DNA from: Rahnella bonaserana
GTDB lineage: Bacteria; Pseudomonadota; Gammaproteobacteria; Enterobacterales; Enterobacteriaceae
DNA length: 64,000 bases
Assembly: GCF_019049675.1 (NCBI RefSeq)
Contig: NZ_JAFMOW010000055.1
Location: 1-64,000, forward strand
Direction of reading: 5' to 3'
A program made the translations under genes and the position numbers. Position 1 is the stretch's first letter. Each line of letters starts with the position of its first letter. Below the pieces are notes generated by a model, which did not search any database, was not told the origin of the DNA, and saw nothing but the letters and a program-made list of their open reading frames with translations. Shown piece by piece: positions 17,809 to 29,336 of this stretch.

Positions 17809-19284
17809 ATGGCTAACTATTTCAACACACTGAACCTGCGTCAGCAGCTGGCACAACTGGGCAAATGCCGCTTCATGGGTCGCGATGAATTCGCTGACGA
17901 AGCCAGCTATCTCAAAGGTAAAAAAGTGGTGATTGTAGGCTGTGGCGCACAGGGCCTGAACCAGGGTCTGAACATGCGTGATTCCGGTCTGGATGTGTCC
18001 TACACCCTGCGTGCAGAAGCGATTGCTGAGAAGCGTGCTTCATGGCGTAAAGCGACCGAAAACGGTTTCAAAGTCGGTACCTACGAAGAACTGATCCCGC
18101 AAGCGGATCTGGTGATTAACCTGACGCCGGACAAACAGCACAGCGCTGTGGTTAAGGCAGTTCAGCCTCTGATGAAAGATGGCGCAACACTGGGCTATTC
18201 CCATGGTTTCAACATCGTTGAAGTAGGCGAGCAAATCCGTAAAGACATCACCGTTGTGATGGTTGCGCCGAAATGTCCGGGTACCGAAGTGCGTGAAGAA
18301 TACAAACGCGGTTTCGGTGTACCCACACTGATCGCGGTTCACCCGGAAAACGACCCGAAAGGCGAAGGCATGGCGATTGCTAAAGCCTGGGCAGCAGCAA
18401 CCGGCGGCCACCGAGCGGGCGTTCTGCAGTCTTCTTTCGTTGCCGAAGTGAAATCTGACCTGATGGGCGAGCAGACTATCCTGTGCGGTATGTTGCAGGC
18501 CGGCTCTCTGCTGTGCTTTGACAAATTGGTTGCTGACGGTGTTGATGAAGCGTACGCAGAAAAACTGCTGCAGTTCGGCTGGGAAACCATCACCGAAGCG
18601 CTGAAACAAGGCGGTATTACGCTGATGATGGATCGTCTGTCCAACCCGGCGAAACTGCGTGCTTATGCGCTGTCCGAACAACTGAAAGAGATCATGGCAC
18701 CGCTGTTCCAGAAACACATGGACGACATCATCTCCGGCGAGTTCTCCAGCGGCATGATGGCTGACTGGGCCAACGACGATAAGAAATTACTGACCTGGCG
18801 TGAAGAGACGGGCGCCACGGCATTCGAAAATGCCCCACAGTTCGAAGGTAAAATCTCCGAGCAGGAATACTTTGACCACGGTGTTGTGATGATCGCGATG
18901 GTGAAAGCAGGCGTTGAGCTGGCGTTCGAAACCATGGTCGCTTCCGGCATCATCGAAGAATCTGCTTACTACGAATCACTGCACGAGTTGCCGCTGATCG
19001 CCAACACCGTTGCACGTAAGCGTCTGTATGAAATGAACGTGGTTATTTCCGATACGGCTGAATACGGTAACTACCTGTTTGCTAACGCAGCTGTACCGTT
19101 GCTGAAAGAGTTCATGACCACTCTGCAGGCGGGTGATTTGGGCAAATCTGTTGCAGAAACACAGGTTGATAATGCGCAGCTGCGTGATGTTAACGAAGCG
19201 ATCCGCAACCACCCAATCGAGTCTATCGGCCGCACTCTGCGCGGCTATATGACCGATATGAAGCGCATCGCAGTCGCGAGTTAA
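17809..19284 (+). CDS. ilvC: Ketol-acid reductoisomerase (NADP+), class II
   Basis: This 491-residue enzyme isomerises and reduces acetolactate or acetohydroxybutyrate in the Ile/Val pathway. The NADPH-binding loop is [10 protein letters not shown] at 44-53. The length places it in class II, which has a duplicated C-terminal knotted domain and is typical of enterobacteria. It is collinear with E. coli IlvC (491). It is monocistronic, activated by IlvY, and ends with a strong terminator. Confidence 0.97.
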   Translation: MANYFNTLNLRQQLAQLGKCRFMGRDEFADEASYLKGKKVVIVGCGAQGLNQGLNMRDSGLDVSYTLRAEAIAEKRASWRKATENGFKVGTYEELIPQADLVINLTPDKQHSAVVKAVQPLMKDGATLGYSHGFNIVEVGEQIRKDITVVMVAPKCPGTEVREEYKRGFGVPTLIAVHPENDPKGEGMAIAKAWAAATGGHRAGVLQSSFVAEVKSDLMGEQTILCGMLQAGSLLCFDKLVADGVDEAYAEKLLQFGWETITEALKQGGITLMMDRLSNPAKLRAYALSEQLKEIMAPLFQKHMDDIISGEFSSGMMADWANDDKKLLTWREETGATAFENAPQFEGKISEQEYFDHGVVMIAMVKAGVELAFETMVASGIIEESAYYESLHELPLIANTVARKRLYEMNVVISDTAEYGNYLFANAAVPLLKEFMTTLQAGDLGKSVAETQVDNAQLRDVNEAIRNHPIESIGRTLRGYMTDMKRIAVAS

Positions 19285-19329
19285 GATTTTCCTGTAACTC
19301 GAATTATTCGGGGCTCTAATAAATACACA

Positions 19330-19364
19330 AAAGGGCACTGCATGAAAATGCGGTGCCCTTTCTT
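19330..19364. terminator. Bidirectional terminator between ilvC and ppiC
   Basis: A 14-bp stem (AAAGGGCACTGCAT / ATGCGGTGCCCTTT, one G-T pair) with a GAAA loop is flanked by T-rich sequence on the plus strand and by A-rich sequence on the left. It can therefore stop transcription from both sides. Confidence 0.88.
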
Positions 19365-19386
19365 TTGGTTCTGGCAGAGGCAGAAC

Positions 19387-19668
19387 TTAGTTGCGGTACA
19401 AAATCTTAATGATGTGGTAACCGAACTGAGTGTGCAGCGGGCCCTGTGGCTCGATCAGCGGTGCAGAGAAAACCACTTTATCGAAAGCCGGAACCATTGC
19501 GCCTTGCTTGAATTCACCTAAATGGCCGCCTTTCTTACCTGACGGACAGGTAGAGTGCTTCTTAGCCAGTTTCTCGAAATCGCCACCGTTCTTCAGTTGT
19601 TCAAGAAGATCAAGTGCCTGTGCTTCTTCCTTTACCAGGATGTGCATTGCTGCGGCAGTTTTTGCCAT
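19387..19668 (-). CDS. ppiC: Peptidyl-prolyl cis-trans isomerase C (parvulin)
   Basis: This 93-residue protein is a single parvulin domain, the same size as E. coli PpiC. It is a cytoplasmic prolyl isomerase. Conserved parvulin features are HILVKEE at the start, [20 protein letters not shown] in the centre and [10 protein letters not shown] at the end. It is convergent with ilvC and divergent from rep. Confidence 0.96.
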   Translation of the reverse strand: MAKTAAAMHILVKEEAQALDLLEQLKNGGDFEKLAKKHSTCPSGKKGGHLGEFKQGAMVPAFDKVVFSAPLIEPQGPLHTQFGYHIIKILYRN

Positions 19669-19844
19669 GATAAGACCTTTTTTGCGAGAGTGTTTCCAGA
19701 CGCGTAATGTAACATCTGAAACGGCGCGGGGGGAATCCGGCCTGCGTTCCGGACTTAAGAAATTGCGCTGTAAAGCCAGTCAATCTCGAACGGCGTTTCT
19801 GCTACAATCGCCGTCCTTGTCTATCAGGTGAGCAAAAATACGCC

Positions 19845-21869
19845 ATGCGATTAAACCCCAGCCAACAAAATGCCGTCGAATTCGTCACCGGACCCTGCCT
19901 GGTTCTGGCGGGGGCTGGCTCCGGCAAAACCCGGGTAATTACCAATAAAATCGCGCACCTGATCCGTGAATGTGGCTATCAGGCACGTCATATTGCGGCG
20001 GTGACCTTTACCAATAAAGCCGCGCGTGAAATGAAGGAGCGTGTCGGACAAACCCTCGGGCGCAAAGAGGCGCGGGGCTTGCTGATTGCTACGTTCCATA
20101 CGCTCGGGCTGGAGATCATCAAGCGCGAATTTGCCGCGCTGGGCATGAAATCTAACTTCTCTTTATTTGATGATCAGGACCAGCTGGCGCTGCTCAAAGA
20201 GCTGAGCGAGAAATGGCTTGAAAACGATAAGACGTTATTGCAGCAACTGGTCTCGACGATCTCTAACTGGAAAAACGATCTGATTGATCCTTCGCATGCC
20301 GCCGGGCTGGCACGATCGGAACGCGATCAGATTTTCGCGCATTGCTACAGTCTTTATCATGACCACATGCGCGCCTGTAATATTCTCGATTTCGACGACC
20401 TGATCCTGTTGCCGACGCTGCTGTTGCAGAAAAATGAAGAAGTACGTGAGCGCTGGCAGAACAAGCTGCGTTATCTGCTGGTCGATGAATATCAGGACAC
20501 CAACACCAGTCAGTACATGATGGTGAAACTGCTGGTGGGGAACCGCGCGCGTTTCACCGTGGTGGGCGACGATGACCAGTCGATTTACTCCTGGCGTGGT
20601 GCCCGGCCGCAAAATCTGGTGCTGCTGAAAGAAGATTTCCCGCAGTTGCAGGTCATCAAGCTGGAGCAGAACTACCGCTCCACGCAGCGTATTCTGAAAG
20701 CCGCTAACATTCTGATCGCCAATAACCCGCATGTGTTTGAGAAGCGTTTGTTCTCTGAACTGGCTTATGGCGAGTCACTGAAAGTGGTGACAGCAAATAA
20801 TGAAGATCATGAAGCGGAACGCGTCGTGGGTGAGCTTATCGCCCATCACTTCATCAATAAAACAGCGTATGGCGATTACGCGATTCTATACCGCGGTAAC
20901 CACCAGTCACGCCTGTTTGAAAAAATGCTGATGCAGAACCGTATCCCGTACCGGATTTCCGGCGGCACTTCTTTCTTCTCCCGACCGGAGATTAAAGACC
21001 TGCTGGCCTATTTGCGTGTGCTGACTAATCCCGATGACGACAGCGCCTTCCTGCGTATCGTTAACACGCCACGCCGTGAAATCGGTGCCGCCACCTTGCA
21101 GAAACTGGGTGAGTGGGCGAATCAGCGCAACAAAGGGTTGTTCAAGGCCAGTTTTGATATGGGGCTGAGCCAGTCGCTGACCGGCCGCGGACTGGAATCC
21201 CTGCAACGCTTCACGCACTGGATGGGCAATATTTCCGAGCTGGCAGAACGTGAACCGGTCGCTGCCGTAAGGGATTTGATCCACGGCGTTGATTACGAAA
21301 GCTGGCTGTTCGAAACCTCGCCGAGCCCGAAAGCGGCAGAAATGCGTATGAAAAACGTCAACCAGCTGTTCAGCTGGATGACGGAAATGCTGGAAGGCAC
21401 CGATCTGGATGAGCCGATGACGCTCACTCAGGTGGTCACGCGCTTTACGCTGCGCGACATGATGGAACGCGGTGAGAACGACGAAGAGCTGGATCAGGTT
21501 CAGCTGATGACTCTGCACGCCTCAAAAGGGCTGGAGTTCCCGTATGTCTATCTGGTCGGCATGGAAGAAGGTTTGCTGCCGCATCAGAGCAGCATTGATG
21601 AAGATAATGTGGATGAAGAGCGACGTCTGGCATACGTGGGCATTACCCGCGCGCAGAAAGAGCTGACGTTTACCCTTTGTCGCGAACGCCGTCAGTACGG
21701 CGAGTTGATCCGCCCGGAACCGAGCCGCTTCCTGCTGGAATTACCGCAGGACGATCTGGCATGGGAAACTGAACGTAAGGTGGTGAGCGCACAGGAACGG
21801 ATGGTAAAAGGGCAGAGCCATCTGGAGAAAATCCGCGAACAGCTGGCAAAAGCCAAAAGCGGCAATTAA
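19845..21869 (+). CDS. rep: ATP-dependent DNA helicase Rep
   Basis: This 674-residue superfamily 1A 3'-5' helicase is collinear with E. coli Rep (673). Walker A is AGAGSGKT at 22-29, followed by motif Ia ([13 protein letters not shown]), motif II (VDEYQDTN), motif III ([13 protein letters not shown]), motif IV (EQNYRST) and motif VI ([15 protein letters not shown]). Rep travels with the replisome through DnaB and removes nucleoprotein barriers. A paralogue, uvrD, lies at 51584. It is followed by a terminator shared with gppA. Confidence 0.97.
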   Translation: MRLNPSQQNAVEFVTGPCLVLAGAGSGKTRVITNKIAHLIRECGYQARHIAAVTFTNKAAREMKERVGQTLGRKEARGLLIATFHTLGLEIIKREFAALGMKSNFSLFDDQDQLALLKELSEKWLENDKTLLQQLVSTISNWKNDLIDPSHAAGLARSERDQIFAHCYSLYHDHMRACNILDFDDLILLPTLLLQKNEEVRERWQNKLRYLLVDEYQDTNTSQYMMVKLLVGNRARFTVVGDDDQSIYSWRGARPQNLVLLKEDFPQLQVIKLEQNYRSTQRILKAANILIANNPHVFEKRLFSELAYGESLKVVTANNEDHEAERVVGELIAHHFINKTAYGDYAILYRGNHQSRLFEKMLMQNRIPYRISGGTSFFSRPEIKDLLAYLRVLTNPDDDSAFLRIVNTPRREIGAATLQKLGEWANQRNKGLFKASFDMGLSQSLTGRGLESLQRFTHWMGNISELAEREPVAAVRDLIHGVDYESWLFETSPSPKAAEMRMKNVNQLFSWMTEMLEGTDLDEPMTLTQVVTRFTLRDMMERGENDEELDQVQLMTLHASKGLEFPYVYLVGMEEGLLPHQSSIDEDNVDEERRLAYVGITRAQKELTFTLCRERRQYGELIRPEPSRFLLELPQDDLAWETERKVVSAQERMVKGQSHLEKIREQLAKAKSGN

Positions 21870-21896
21870 CCATCATCGATTAAAGATGAGCCACAA

Positions 21897-21934
21897 AAAA
21901 AAGCAGAGACTGATCACTCAGTTCTCTGCTTTTA
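21897..21934. terminator. Bidirectional terminator between rep and gppA
   Basis: The stem AAAAGCAGAGA / TCTCTGCTTTT with an inner CTGA/TCAG helix is flanked by an A-run on the left and T-rich sequence on the right. Confidence 0.87.
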
Positions 21935-21956
21935 TTCATGATTTCAAACTAACGCG

Positions 21957-23447
21957 TTACTGCTCTTCGACAAACAGCGGCCAGTGAACATAACTCTGCC
22001 AGTGGCTTTCCTGCTCTAACTCTTCAGCGCGCAGCGGATGTTGTTCCAGCCAGCCCTGCGGCACAATCACACTCAGTTCATCATCATTGGCGCGTAAACG
22101 CACCGCAGGCAATGTGTCGTCGCGGCGACGGCTGGCAAAGATAATCGCCAGTCGCATAATCCGGCAAAGACGTTGCGCCTGACGCGGCGGCAGAGCGTTT
22201 TGCTCATTAAGCAGCGGTAAATCCAGCGTTCCATTCTGATTTTGCAAAAGCGTCGCCAGCAGCTTTTTCTGCGCGGGCGTGAAGCCCGGCAGATCCAGAT
22301 GCCGGATCAGATACGCGGCATGATGAGGCGCTTTTTTGAAATCGACACTTAGCCCGATTTCATGGATCAGACAGGCACTGTTGAGTAAATCACGGGCGCG
22401 GGCGTCCAGTTTCCATTCCTGAGCCACCTGCAGCGAGAAATTCTCTGCGAGCTGGGCGACACGTTCTGCCTGTTCATTATCGAGCAGGTAACGGCGTTGC
22501 AGATTTCGCAGCGTACGCTGGCGGATATCCTGTTCAATCGGCAAATGCAGCATGCCGTAAACCAGACCTTCACGCAGCGCACCGCCGGCAAGTGTCATGG
22601 TTTCGATATTCAATGTTTTGAAAATGGCGATCAGAATGGACAGTCCGCTTGGGAAAACCAGCGCACGTTCGAGGGTCAGGCCTTCAATCTCCAGCTCTTC
22701 CAGTTTGCCGCACTGAATGGCGCGCTGTTTGAGTTGCTGAAGTTTAGGCAGCGTGATGCGCTCATCCATGCCCTGAGCAACCATGATTTCCTGCAAAGCT
22801 TGCACGGTACCCGATGCCCCGACGCAAATCTGCCAGCCATTGGCAATCAGCTCTGGTGCCACAGGCAGGATCATGTCGATCGCGGCCTGTTCAGCCTGAT
22901 CGAAGTTCTCTTTGGCCAGATTGCGGTCAGCAAAATAACGCTCAAGCCAGGTCACACAGCCCATGGAAAGACTGAAAAGCGTAGTGGCCTGCGCACCGAC
23001 ACCGGTGACCAGCTCTGTGCTTCCGCCACCAATATCAACTACCAGACGCTTATCCGGGCCGCCCGTCGTGTGGGCAACGCCGTGATAAATCAGACGCGCT
23101 TCTTCTTCACCGCTGATGACCTGAATCGGACAGCCAAGAATTTCCTGCGCTTTGCCCAGAAATTCGTCGGCATTACTGGCAAGCCGCAGCGTTGCGGTAG
23201 CAACGACGCGGATTTGGTCACGGGGGATATCCTGCAATCTTTCAGAAAATAGCTTCAGGCATTGCCATCCGCGCTGCATTGCATCCTGAGAAAGCAGGTT
23301 TTGTTTATCCAGACCGGCAGCCAGACGCACTTTGCGCTTAATTCTGGCGAGGGTCTGGATACTGCCTGCCACCTCACGAACAACCAGCATGTGAAAGCTG
23401 TTAGAGCCCAGATCAATCGCTGCATACAGTGAGGTGGAGCTTAGCAT
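21957..23447 (-). CDS. gppA: Guanosine-5'-triphosphate,3'-diphosphate pyrophosphatase
   Basis: This 496-residue Ppx/GppA family enzyme converts pppGpp to ppGpp in the stringent response. The ASKHA phosphatase fold shows phosphate loops [13 protein letters not shown] (residues 9-21) and [12 protein letters not shown] (near 140-151). The C-terminal HD-like region follows from about residue 310. It is collinear with E. coli GppA (494). It lies 6 bases downstream of rhlB on the minus strand, the same operon order as in E. coli. Confidence 0.96.
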   Translation of the reverse strand: MLSSTSLYAAIDLGSNSFHMLVVREVAGSIQTLARIKRKVRLAAGLDKQNLLSQDAMQRGWQCLKLFSERLQDIPRDQIRVVATATLRLASNADEFLGKAQEILGCPIQVISGEEEARLIYHGVAHTTGGPDKRLVVDIGGGSTELVTGVGAQATTLFSLSMGCVTWLERYFADRNLAKENFDQAEQAAIDMILPVAPELIANGWQICVGASGTVQALQEIMVAQGMDERITLPKLQQLKQRAIQCGKLEELEIEGLTLERALVFPSGLSILIAIFKTLNIETMTLAGGALREGLVYGMLHLPIEQDIRQRTLRNLQRRYLLDNEQAERVAQLAENFSLQVAQEWKLDARARDLLNSACLIHEIGLSVDFKKAPHHAAYLIRHLDLPGFTPAQKKLLATLLQNQNGTLDLPLLNEQNALPPRQAQRLCRIMRLAIIFASRRRDDTLPAVRLRANDDELSVIVPQGWLEQHPLRAEELEQESHWQSYVHWPLFVEEQ

Positions 23448-23453
23448 AGGTTA

Positions 23454-24746
23454 TCAGCCCGGACGTTTACGGTTGCTACGTGGCGCACTGCTGCGACGTG
23501 AAGACGAATTGCTGTTACGACGCGGGCCGTTACCGGTACGCGAGCGGGCAAGACGTTTTGCAGGAGGCAAATCCGTTAACAGCGCATCGCTGTTGTATTT
23601 ACTGACCGGAATGCTGTGGCCGGTGTACGTTTCAATCGCCGGCAGATTCAGGGCATATTCTTCACAGGCAAGGCTGATGGAATGACCGCTCAGGCCCGCG
23701 CGACCGGTACGGCCAATGCGGTGAACGTAGTCTTCACAGTCGTCAGGCAGGTCATAGTTAAAGACGTGCGTCACGGCAGGAATGTGCAAACCACGGGCAG
23801 CAACGTCAGTCGCAACCAGAATATCCAGCGTGCCTTTGGTGAAATCTTCCAGAACGCGCAGACGTTTTTTCTGCGGAACGTCACCGGTCAGCAAGCCAAC
23901 GCGATGACCATCGGCAGCCAGATGGCCCCAGACGTCTTCACAGCGATGTTTGGTGTTCGCGAAGATAATGCAGCGGTCTGGCCATTCTTCTTCAATCAGC
24001 GTCTGTAACAGGCGCATCTTTTCTTCGTTTGAAGGATAGAACAGCTCTTCCTGAATACGGTGACCGGTTTTTTGTTCCGGTTCGATTTCAATCGACTCGG
24101 CATTGTTCATGTTTTCGAACGCCAGTTCTTTCACACGATAGGAAAGCGTTGCTGAGAACAGCATGTTCAGGCGTTGATTGGCAGGCGGCATCCGGCGGAA
24201 CAACCAGCGGATATCTTTGATGAAGCCCAGATCGAACATGCGGTCTGCTTCATCCAGCACCACCACCTGAATCGCACCCAGGTCGATGTGGTTCTGTTTG
24301 GTGTAATCGATTAAACGGCCAGTGGTTCCGATCAGGATGTCCACGCCGCTTTCCAGCACTTTAAGCTGTTTGTCGTAACCGTCGCCGCCATAGGCCAGAC
24401 CTAATTTCAGTCCGGTAGATTCAGATAATGCTTCGGCGTCGGAGTGGATCTGCACCGCGAGTTCACGCGTAGGTGCCATGATCAAGGCACGCGGCTGGTT
24501 AGTCTGACGACCTTCCGCAGCAGGGTGAGAAAGCAGATAATGGAAAGTAGACGCTAGAAAAGCCAGCGTCTTGCCGGTACCGGTTTGCGCCTGACCTGCA
24601 ACATCACGCCCAGCGAGCGTGATCGGCAATGCCAATGCCTGAATAGGCGTGCAGTAATGGAACCCTTTCTTTTCAAGGGCTTCTACTGCCAGCGGGTGCA
24701 GGGCGAAGTCGGAAAACTTCTGTTCGGTCAAGTGTGTTTTGCTCAT
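23454..24746 (-). CDS. rhlB: ATP-dependent RNA helicase RhlB
   Basis: This 430-residue DEAD-box helicase works in the RNA degradosome with RNase E and PNPase. It has the Q motif (GFHYCTPIQ), motif I AQTGTGKT (53-60), motif II DEAD (165-168), motif III SAT (198-200) and motif [12 protein letters not shown]. The C-terminal basic, serine/arginine/asparagine-rich tail (about 395-430) is the variable RNA-binding extension. It is a little longer than in E. coli (421). It is divergent from trxA and upstream of gppA in one operon. Confidence 0.97.
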   Translation of the reverse strand: MSKTHLTEQKFSDFALHPLAVEALEKKGFHYCTPIQALALPITLAGRDVAGQAQTGTGKTLAFLASTFHYLLSHPAAEGRQTNQPRALIMAPTRELAVQIHSDAEALSESTGLKLGLAYGGDGYDKQLKVLESGVDILIGTTGRLIDYTKQNHIDLGAIQVVVLDEADRMFDLGFIKDIRWLFRRMPPANQRLNMLFSATLSYRVKELAFENMNNAESIEIEPEQKTGHRIQEELFYPSNEEKMRLLQTLIEEEWPDRCIIFANTKHRCEDVWGHLAADGHRVGLLTGDVPQKKRLRVLEDFTKGTLDILVATDVAARGLHIPAVTHVFNYDLPDDCEDYVHRIGRTGRAGLSGHSISLACEEYALNLPAIETYTGHSIPVSKYNSDALLTDLPPAKRLARSRTGNGPRRNSNSSSRRSSAPRSNRKRPG

Positions 24747-24863
24747 AGTGTGGTAGAATATCAGCTAACTATTGCTTTACGAAAGCGTATCCGGTGAAAT
24801 AAAGTCAACCTGATGTTGGTTAATGCTACATCAACAAGGTAAAGATAATCCTTTGGAGTAAAC

Positions 24864-25190
24864 ATGAGCGATAAAATTATTCACCTGACCGATGACAGTT
24901 TCGACAACGACGTATTGAAAGCCGAAGGGCTGGTGCTGGTCGATTTTTGGGCAGAGTGGTGCGGACCATGTAAGATGATCGCTCCAATTCTGGATGAAAT
25001 TGCCACTGAGTTCGAAGGCAAGCTGACCATCGCGAAACTGAATATCGATGAAAATCCAGGTACTGCACCTAAATACGGCATCCGTGGTATTCCTACCCTG
25101 CTGTTATTTAAAGGCGGCGAAGTCGCAGCAACTAAAGTTGGCGCACTGTCGAAAGGTCAGCTGAAAGAGTTCTTAACAGCTAATCTGTAA
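24864..25190 (+). CDS. trxA: Thioredoxin 1
   Basis: This 108-residue protein has the thioredoxin fold and the active site WCGPC (C33 and C36). It reduces protein disulfides with electrons from thioredoxin reductase. The cis-proline is in [11 protein letters not shown]. It is nearly identical to E. coli TrxA. The TTTGGAG ribosome binding site precedes the ATG. It is divergent from rhlB and is followed by the rho leader. Confidence 0.98.
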   Translation: MSDKIIHLTDDSFDNDVLKAEGLVLVDFWAEWCGPCKMIAPILDEIATEFEGKLTIAKLNIDENPGTAPKYGIRGIPTLLLFKGGEVAATKVGALSKGQLKEFLTANL

Positions 25191-25605
25191 TCGGTCGGGA
25201 TGACCCAAGCCAGGTGTTTAGCGGGCTGCCGTGTTTTTCACATTGTCCGCTAGACGCCTGTCGAGAAGCGTGCTAAGTTTACCCTTACTGCAAATAGAGC
25301 TTACCTGTAGTTTGATTCTTACGTTTTACTCTGTTGTGTCAAAAACATCTGCCTATAAAGTTTCTTTGAATAATAATTAAATTGAACTGGCACTGTGCTT
25401 GACCATCTAACGGTTTTGACAAAATCGGCTTTAAGACACCTTCAATATCAGCATTACCCCTCAAGAATCGCCCGCGTGCGACTGCCTGCGGCTGGATTTC
25501 TGGGCTGTTATTTAAGTGTCATACAATAAACAGGCATGGATGACCCTGCCATACCCATTCACGACAGATGTTCGAGACATACCCCGAGTTTAAGAACCCA
25601 CCATT
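25191..25605 (+). promoter_or_regulatory. trxA-rho intergenic region: trxA 3' end and rho leader
   Basis: These 415 bases separate trxA from rho. A long imperfect stem near 25210-25261 (CAGGtGTtTAGCGG / CCGCTAgACgCCTG) probably ends the trxA transcript. The AT-rich stretch 25340-25390 may hold the rho promoter. In E. coli, rho is autoregulated by premature termination in a leader that contains rhoL. No ORF here resembles E. coli rhoL, so I do not annotate one. Confidence 0.5.
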
Positions 25606-26865
25606 ATGAATCTTACCGAATTAAAGAATACGCCGGTCTCTGACCTGATTGCACTCGGCGAAAATATGGGACTGGAAAACCAGGCCCGCATGCGCAAGCA
25701 AGACATTATCTTTTCAATATTGAAGCAGCATGCGAAAAGCGGAGAAGACATCTTCGGTGATGGCGTACTGGAGATATTGCAGGATGGATTTGGTTTCCTC
25801 CGCTCCGGAGACAGTTCCTACCTCGCAGGCCCCGACGACATCTACGTATCTCCAAGCCAAATCCGCCGCTTCAACCTTCGCACTGGCGACACCATTTCCG
25901 GTAAAATCCGCCCACCTAAAGAAGGTGAACGTTATTTTGCCCTGTTGAAAGTTAACGAAGTTAACTACGACAAACCAGAAAACGCCCGCAGCAAAATCCT
26001 GTTCGAAAACTTAACCCCTCTGCATGCAAATTCACGTCTGCGTATGGAACGTGGTAATGGTTCAACAGAAGATTTAACCGCTCGCGTACTTGACTTAGCG
26101 TCTCCAATTGGCCGTGGCCAACGTGGTCTGATTGTTGCGCCGCCGAAAGCCGGTAAAACCATGCTGCTGCAAAATATCGCGACCAGCATTGCGTACAACC
26201 ATCCTGATTGCGTACTGATGGTTCTGCTGATTGACGAACGTCCGGAAGAAGTGACCGAGATGCAACGTCTGGTAAAAGGCGAAGTTATCGCTTCTACCTT
26301 TGACGAACCTGCATCCCGTCACGTTCAGGTAGCCGAAATGGTTATCGAGAAGGCGAAACGTCTGGTTGAGCATAAGAAAGACGTTATTATCTTGCTGGAC
26401 TCCATCACCCGTCTGGCGCGTGCCTACAACACCGTGGTTCCTGCTTCAGGTAAAGTCCTGACCGGTGGTGTGGACGCCAACGCCCTGCACCGTCCAAAAC
26501 GTTTCTTCGGTGCTGCACGTAACGTGGAAGAGGGCGGAAGCCTGACCATCATCGCTACGGCGCTGGTCGATACCGGTTCTAAAATGGATGAAGTTATCTA
26601 TGAAGAATTTAAAGGTACCGGCAACATGGAACTGCATCTGGCGCGTAAAATCGCGGAAAAACGTGTATTCCCTGCGATTGACTACAATCGTTCGGGTACC
26701 CGTAAAGAAGAGCTGCTGACCACGTCTGAAGAGCTGCAAAAAATGTGGATCCTGCGCAAAATCATTCATCCGATGGGTGAGATTGATGCGATGGAATTCC
26801 TCATTAACAAGCTCGCCATGACCAAAACCAATGACGACTTCTTCGATATGATGAAACGTTCGTAA
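25606..26865 (+). CDS. rho: Transcription termination factor Rho
   Basis: This 419-residue hexameric RNA-dependent ATPase is the same length as E. coli Rho and nearly identical. The N-terminal OB-fold RNA-binding domain (about 48-118) includes the RNP-like GFGFLRS. The P-loop is PPKAGKTM at 179-186, and Walker B is [17 protein letters not shown]-loop and R-loop residues are conserved. It is followed by a terminator and by the ECA cluster, as in E. coli. Confidence 0.98.
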   Translation: MNLTELKNTPVSDLIALGENMGLENQARMRKQDIIFSILKQHAKSGEDIFGDGVLEILQDGFGFLRSGDSSYLAGPDDIYVSPSQIRRFNLRTGDTISGKIRPPKEGERYFALLKVNEVNYDKPENARSKILFENLTPLHANSRLRMERGNGSTEDLTARVLDLASPIGRGQRGLIVAPPKAGKTMLLQNIATSIAYNHPDCVLMVLLIDERPEEVTEMQRLVKGEVIASTFDEPASRHVQVAEMVIEKAKRLVEHKKDVIILLDSITRLARAYNTVVPASGKVLTGGVDANALHRPKRFFGAARNVEEGGSLTIIATALVDTGSKMDEVIYEEFKGTGNMELHLARKIAEKRVFPAIDYNRSGTRKEELLTTSEELQKMWILRKIIHPMGEIDAMEFLINKLAMTKTNDDFFDMMKRS

Positions 26866-26885
26866 TTCGGTGCAAAACTCAGTCT

Positions 26886-26913
26886 AACGCCACGCTCAGT
26901 CGTGGCGTTTTTT
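26886..26913 (+). terminator. Terminator after rho
   Basis: A 9-bp stem (AACGCCACG / CGTGGCGTT) with a 6-base loop is followed by six T residues, 20 bases after the rho stop. Confidence 0.9.
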
Positions 26914-27153
26914 GCTTTAGGTAGCTACCATAATGCTACTTTGGGAAGATTGTCAGACTATTCGGATAATAGCTGATGGTTTTTCACATGCCCTTTCTTT
27001 ACTTTGTCGGTAGATTGCCCGAGAAATGGCAGCAGATAAGGTCTTGCCCGAGACAAAACCATAACTGTCACCATAGGATATGATTTAAGGCTGTGAGGTT
27101 TATGATGTTTTCGATCCCCCGCACCTTATTTTTGCAGAAGAGATCTCTTAACT

Positions 27154-28239
27154 GTGAATTTACTCAATATGAGTACTGAGCTAGCTGTTGTCTTCGTATT
27201 TTCATTCCTCTTTTTGTTCGTTGCCCGTAAGGTCGCGAATAAAATAGGACTCGTTGATAAACCCAATTTTCGTAAGCGTCACCAGGGTCTGATCCCGCTG
27301 GTAGGCGGCATTTCTGTCTATGCCGGCGTTTGCTTCGCCTTTCTGATCACCAATTACACCATTCCACATGGCAAGTTGTATCTGGCCTGCGCCGGTTTGC
27401 TGGTGCTCGTCGGTGCGCTGGATGACCGTTACGATATCAGTGTCAAAACCCGCGCCATGGTTCAGGCCGTCGTCGCTATCGCCATGATGAGTTTTGCTAA
27501 TCTCAATCTGCGCAGCCTTGGTCATCTGATTGGCCCGTGGGAAATGGTATTAGGTCCGTTTGGTTATCTCATCACACTGTTTGCCGTATGGGCCGCGATC
27601 AATGCCTTTAATATGGTCGATGGTATCGACGGATTACTGGGTGGCCTGTCTTGTGTCAGCTTCGGCTCGCTAGGCATCATCATGTATGACAGCGGGCATA
27701 TGGAGCTGGCGCTCTGGTGCTTTGCGATGATTGCCGCCATTGTTCCTTATATCTTGCTCAATCTGGGTGTATTAGGGCCGCGCTATAAAGTCTTTATGGG
27801 CGATGCGGGCAGCACACTGATTGGATTCACCGTGATTTGGATCCTCTTACAAAGTACGCAAGGCGAATCCCATCCTATGAATCCGGTGACCGCGCTCTGG
27901 CTTATCGCCATTCCGCTGATGGATATGGTTGCCATCATGTATCGCCGTTTGCGCAAAGGAATGAGCCCGTTCTCTGCTGACCGCCAGCACATTCATCATT
28001 TGATCATGCGGGCAGGTTTTACTTCCCGGCAGGCCTTTGTTCTGATCACATTAGCGGCAGCGCTCCTCGCGGGCGTCGGCGTGATTGGCGAGCACCTGAG
28101 TTTCGTCCCTGAATGGATCATGCTGGCCTTATTTTTTGTTGCCTTCCTGTTGTATGGGATCTGCATCAAGCACGCCTGGCGTGTGGCGCGGTTTATTAAA
28201 CGTATTAAAAGGCGTTTGCGTCGTTCCTCCAATCAATAA
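27154..28239 (+). CDS. wecA: Undecaprenyl-phosphate GlcNAc-1-phosphate transferase
   Basis: This 361-residue polytopic membrane enzyme transfers GlcNAc-1-P from UDP-GlcNAc to undecaprenyl phosphate, giving lipid I of ECA, and often also starts O-antigen. Signature sequences are DDRYDIS (DDxxD-like), NAFNMVDGIDGLLGG, KVFMGDAGS and the cytoplasmic HIHH loop (RQHIHHLIMRAG). The start is GTG at 27154 (MNLLNMST), matching E. coli WecA. It is the first gene of the ECA cluster. Confidence 0.97.
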   Translation: MNLLNMSTELAVVFVFSFLFLFVARKVANKIGLVDKPNFRKRHQGLIPLVGGISVYAGVCFAFLITNYTIPHGKLYLACAGLLVLVGALDDRYDISVKTRAMVQAVVAIAMMSFANLNLRSLGHLIGPWEMVLGPFGYLITLFAVWAAINAFNMVDGIDGLLGGLSCVSFGSLGIIMYDSGHMELALWCFAMIAAIVPYILLNLGVLGPRYKVFMGDAGSTLIGFTVIWILLQSTQGESHPMNPVTALWLIAIPLMDMVAIMYRRLRKGMSPFSADRQHIHHLIMRAGFTSRQAFVLITLAAALLAGVGVIGEHLSFVPEWIMLALFFVAFLLYGICIKHAWRVARFIKRIKRRLRRSSNQ

Positions 28240-28268
28240 TCACTCTCTTAAGCAGGGGCATACTGGCT

Positions 28269-29336
28269 GTGGATAAACCAGAAATGATCAGAAACCAGAA
28301 CGAACACGACATCGAGAATGAACTCGATATTCGCGGCCTGTGCTGCACGCTATGGAAAGGTAAATTCTGGATTGCTGGCCTGGCGATACTTTTTGCTTTG
28401 GTGGCATTAGGTTCGTCTTATCTGATGAAACAGGAGTGGAGTTCCACGGCGATCACCGATCGTCCAACGGTGAACAATCTGTCTTCCTATTACTCCCAGG
28501 CACAGTTCCTGCGCAATTTAGATATCCGAAATGCACCGCAATCGGACGTTAACCGTCCGGCGATTTCTGATGAAGCGTATAACGAGTTTGTTATGCAGCT
28601 GGCAGCGTACGACACACGCCGTGATTTCTGGATGCAAAGTCCTTATTACAAGCAGCGTCAGGAGAATGACCCGCGTGCTGATGCCGTTTTGCTCGATGAA
28701 CTGATCAACGACATTCAGTTTACGGCGCGTGATGCGGCAAAAGTGCCGAATGACATTGTTAAGCTGACAGCGGAAAACGCACCTGACGCCAATAAGCTGC
28801 TGCGTCAGTATGTTGATTTCGCCAGTCATCGCGCGGCACAGCATTTATATGATGAACTGGAAGGTGCCTGGGCGGCTCGTACACAGTCCATGAAAGCCCA
28901 GGTGAAGCGTCAGGAAGCCGTGGCGCAGGCTGTTTTCGCCCGCACGATGAACAACACCGAACAGGCACTTAAGATAGCTCAGCAGCAAAATATCAATAAA
29001 AGTGTGACCGATACCCCTGCCGAAGAGCTGCCAAATTCCGATATGTTCCTGCTGGGTGTACCGATGTTAAAAGCGCGACTGGAATTATTGCAGGCGTCCG
29101 GTCCGGGATTTGATCTCGATTACGACCAGAACCGCGCGATGCTTTCAACGCTGAATGTCGGCCCTACGCTCACTGCGAAATTCCAGACCTATCGTTATCT
29201 GAGAACGCCGGAAGAACCAGTGAAACGTGACAGTCCCCGCAGGGTATTACTGATGATTATGTGGGGCATTGTCGGTGGTCTAATCGGGGCTGGCGTGGCC
29301 CTGACTCGCCGTAAAAATAAGAGAAACACATTGTGA
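28269..29336 (+). CDS. wzzE: ECA polysaccharide chain-length modulator
   Basis: This 355-residue Wzz-family copolymerase has two membrane segments (about 33-52 and 325-347) flanking a large periplasmic coiled domain. It sets ECA chain length with WzyE. The C-terminal [19 protein letters not shown] stretch is the Wzz proline-rich signature and is almost unchanged from E. coli. The start is read as GTG at 28269. An ATG five codons later is possible but lacks an RBS. It overlaps wecB by 4 bases (GTGA). Confidence 0.95.
   Translation: MDKPEMIRNQNEHDIENELDIRGLCCTLWKGKFWIAGLAILFALVALGSSYLMKQEWSSTAITDRPTVNNLSSYYSQAQFLRNLDIRNAPQSDVNRPAISDEAYNEFVMQLAAYDTRRDFWMQSPYYKQRQENDPRADAVLLDELINDIQFTARDAAKVPNDIVKLTAENAPDANKLLRQYVDFASHRAAQHLYDELEGAWAARTQSMKAQVKRQEAVAQAVFARTMNNTEQALKIAQQQNINKSVTDTPAEELPNSDMFLLGVPMLKARLELLQASGPGFDLDYDQNRAMLSTLNVGPTLTAKFQTYRYLRTPEEPVKRDSPRRVLLMIMWGIVGGLIGAGVALTRRKNKRNTL

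Noticed and set aside
25395-25529. GTG-started ORF of about 44 codons in the rho leader
   Set aside because: It has no good ribosome binding site, does not resemble the E. coli rhoL peptide, and lies in a leader that is expected to be non-coding.
27006-27013. TCGGTAG-type ops (RfaH) element before wecA
   Set aside because: It resembles the GGCGGTAG core at 7 of 8 bases, but the rest of the JUMPstart context is missing and chance matches this short are common.
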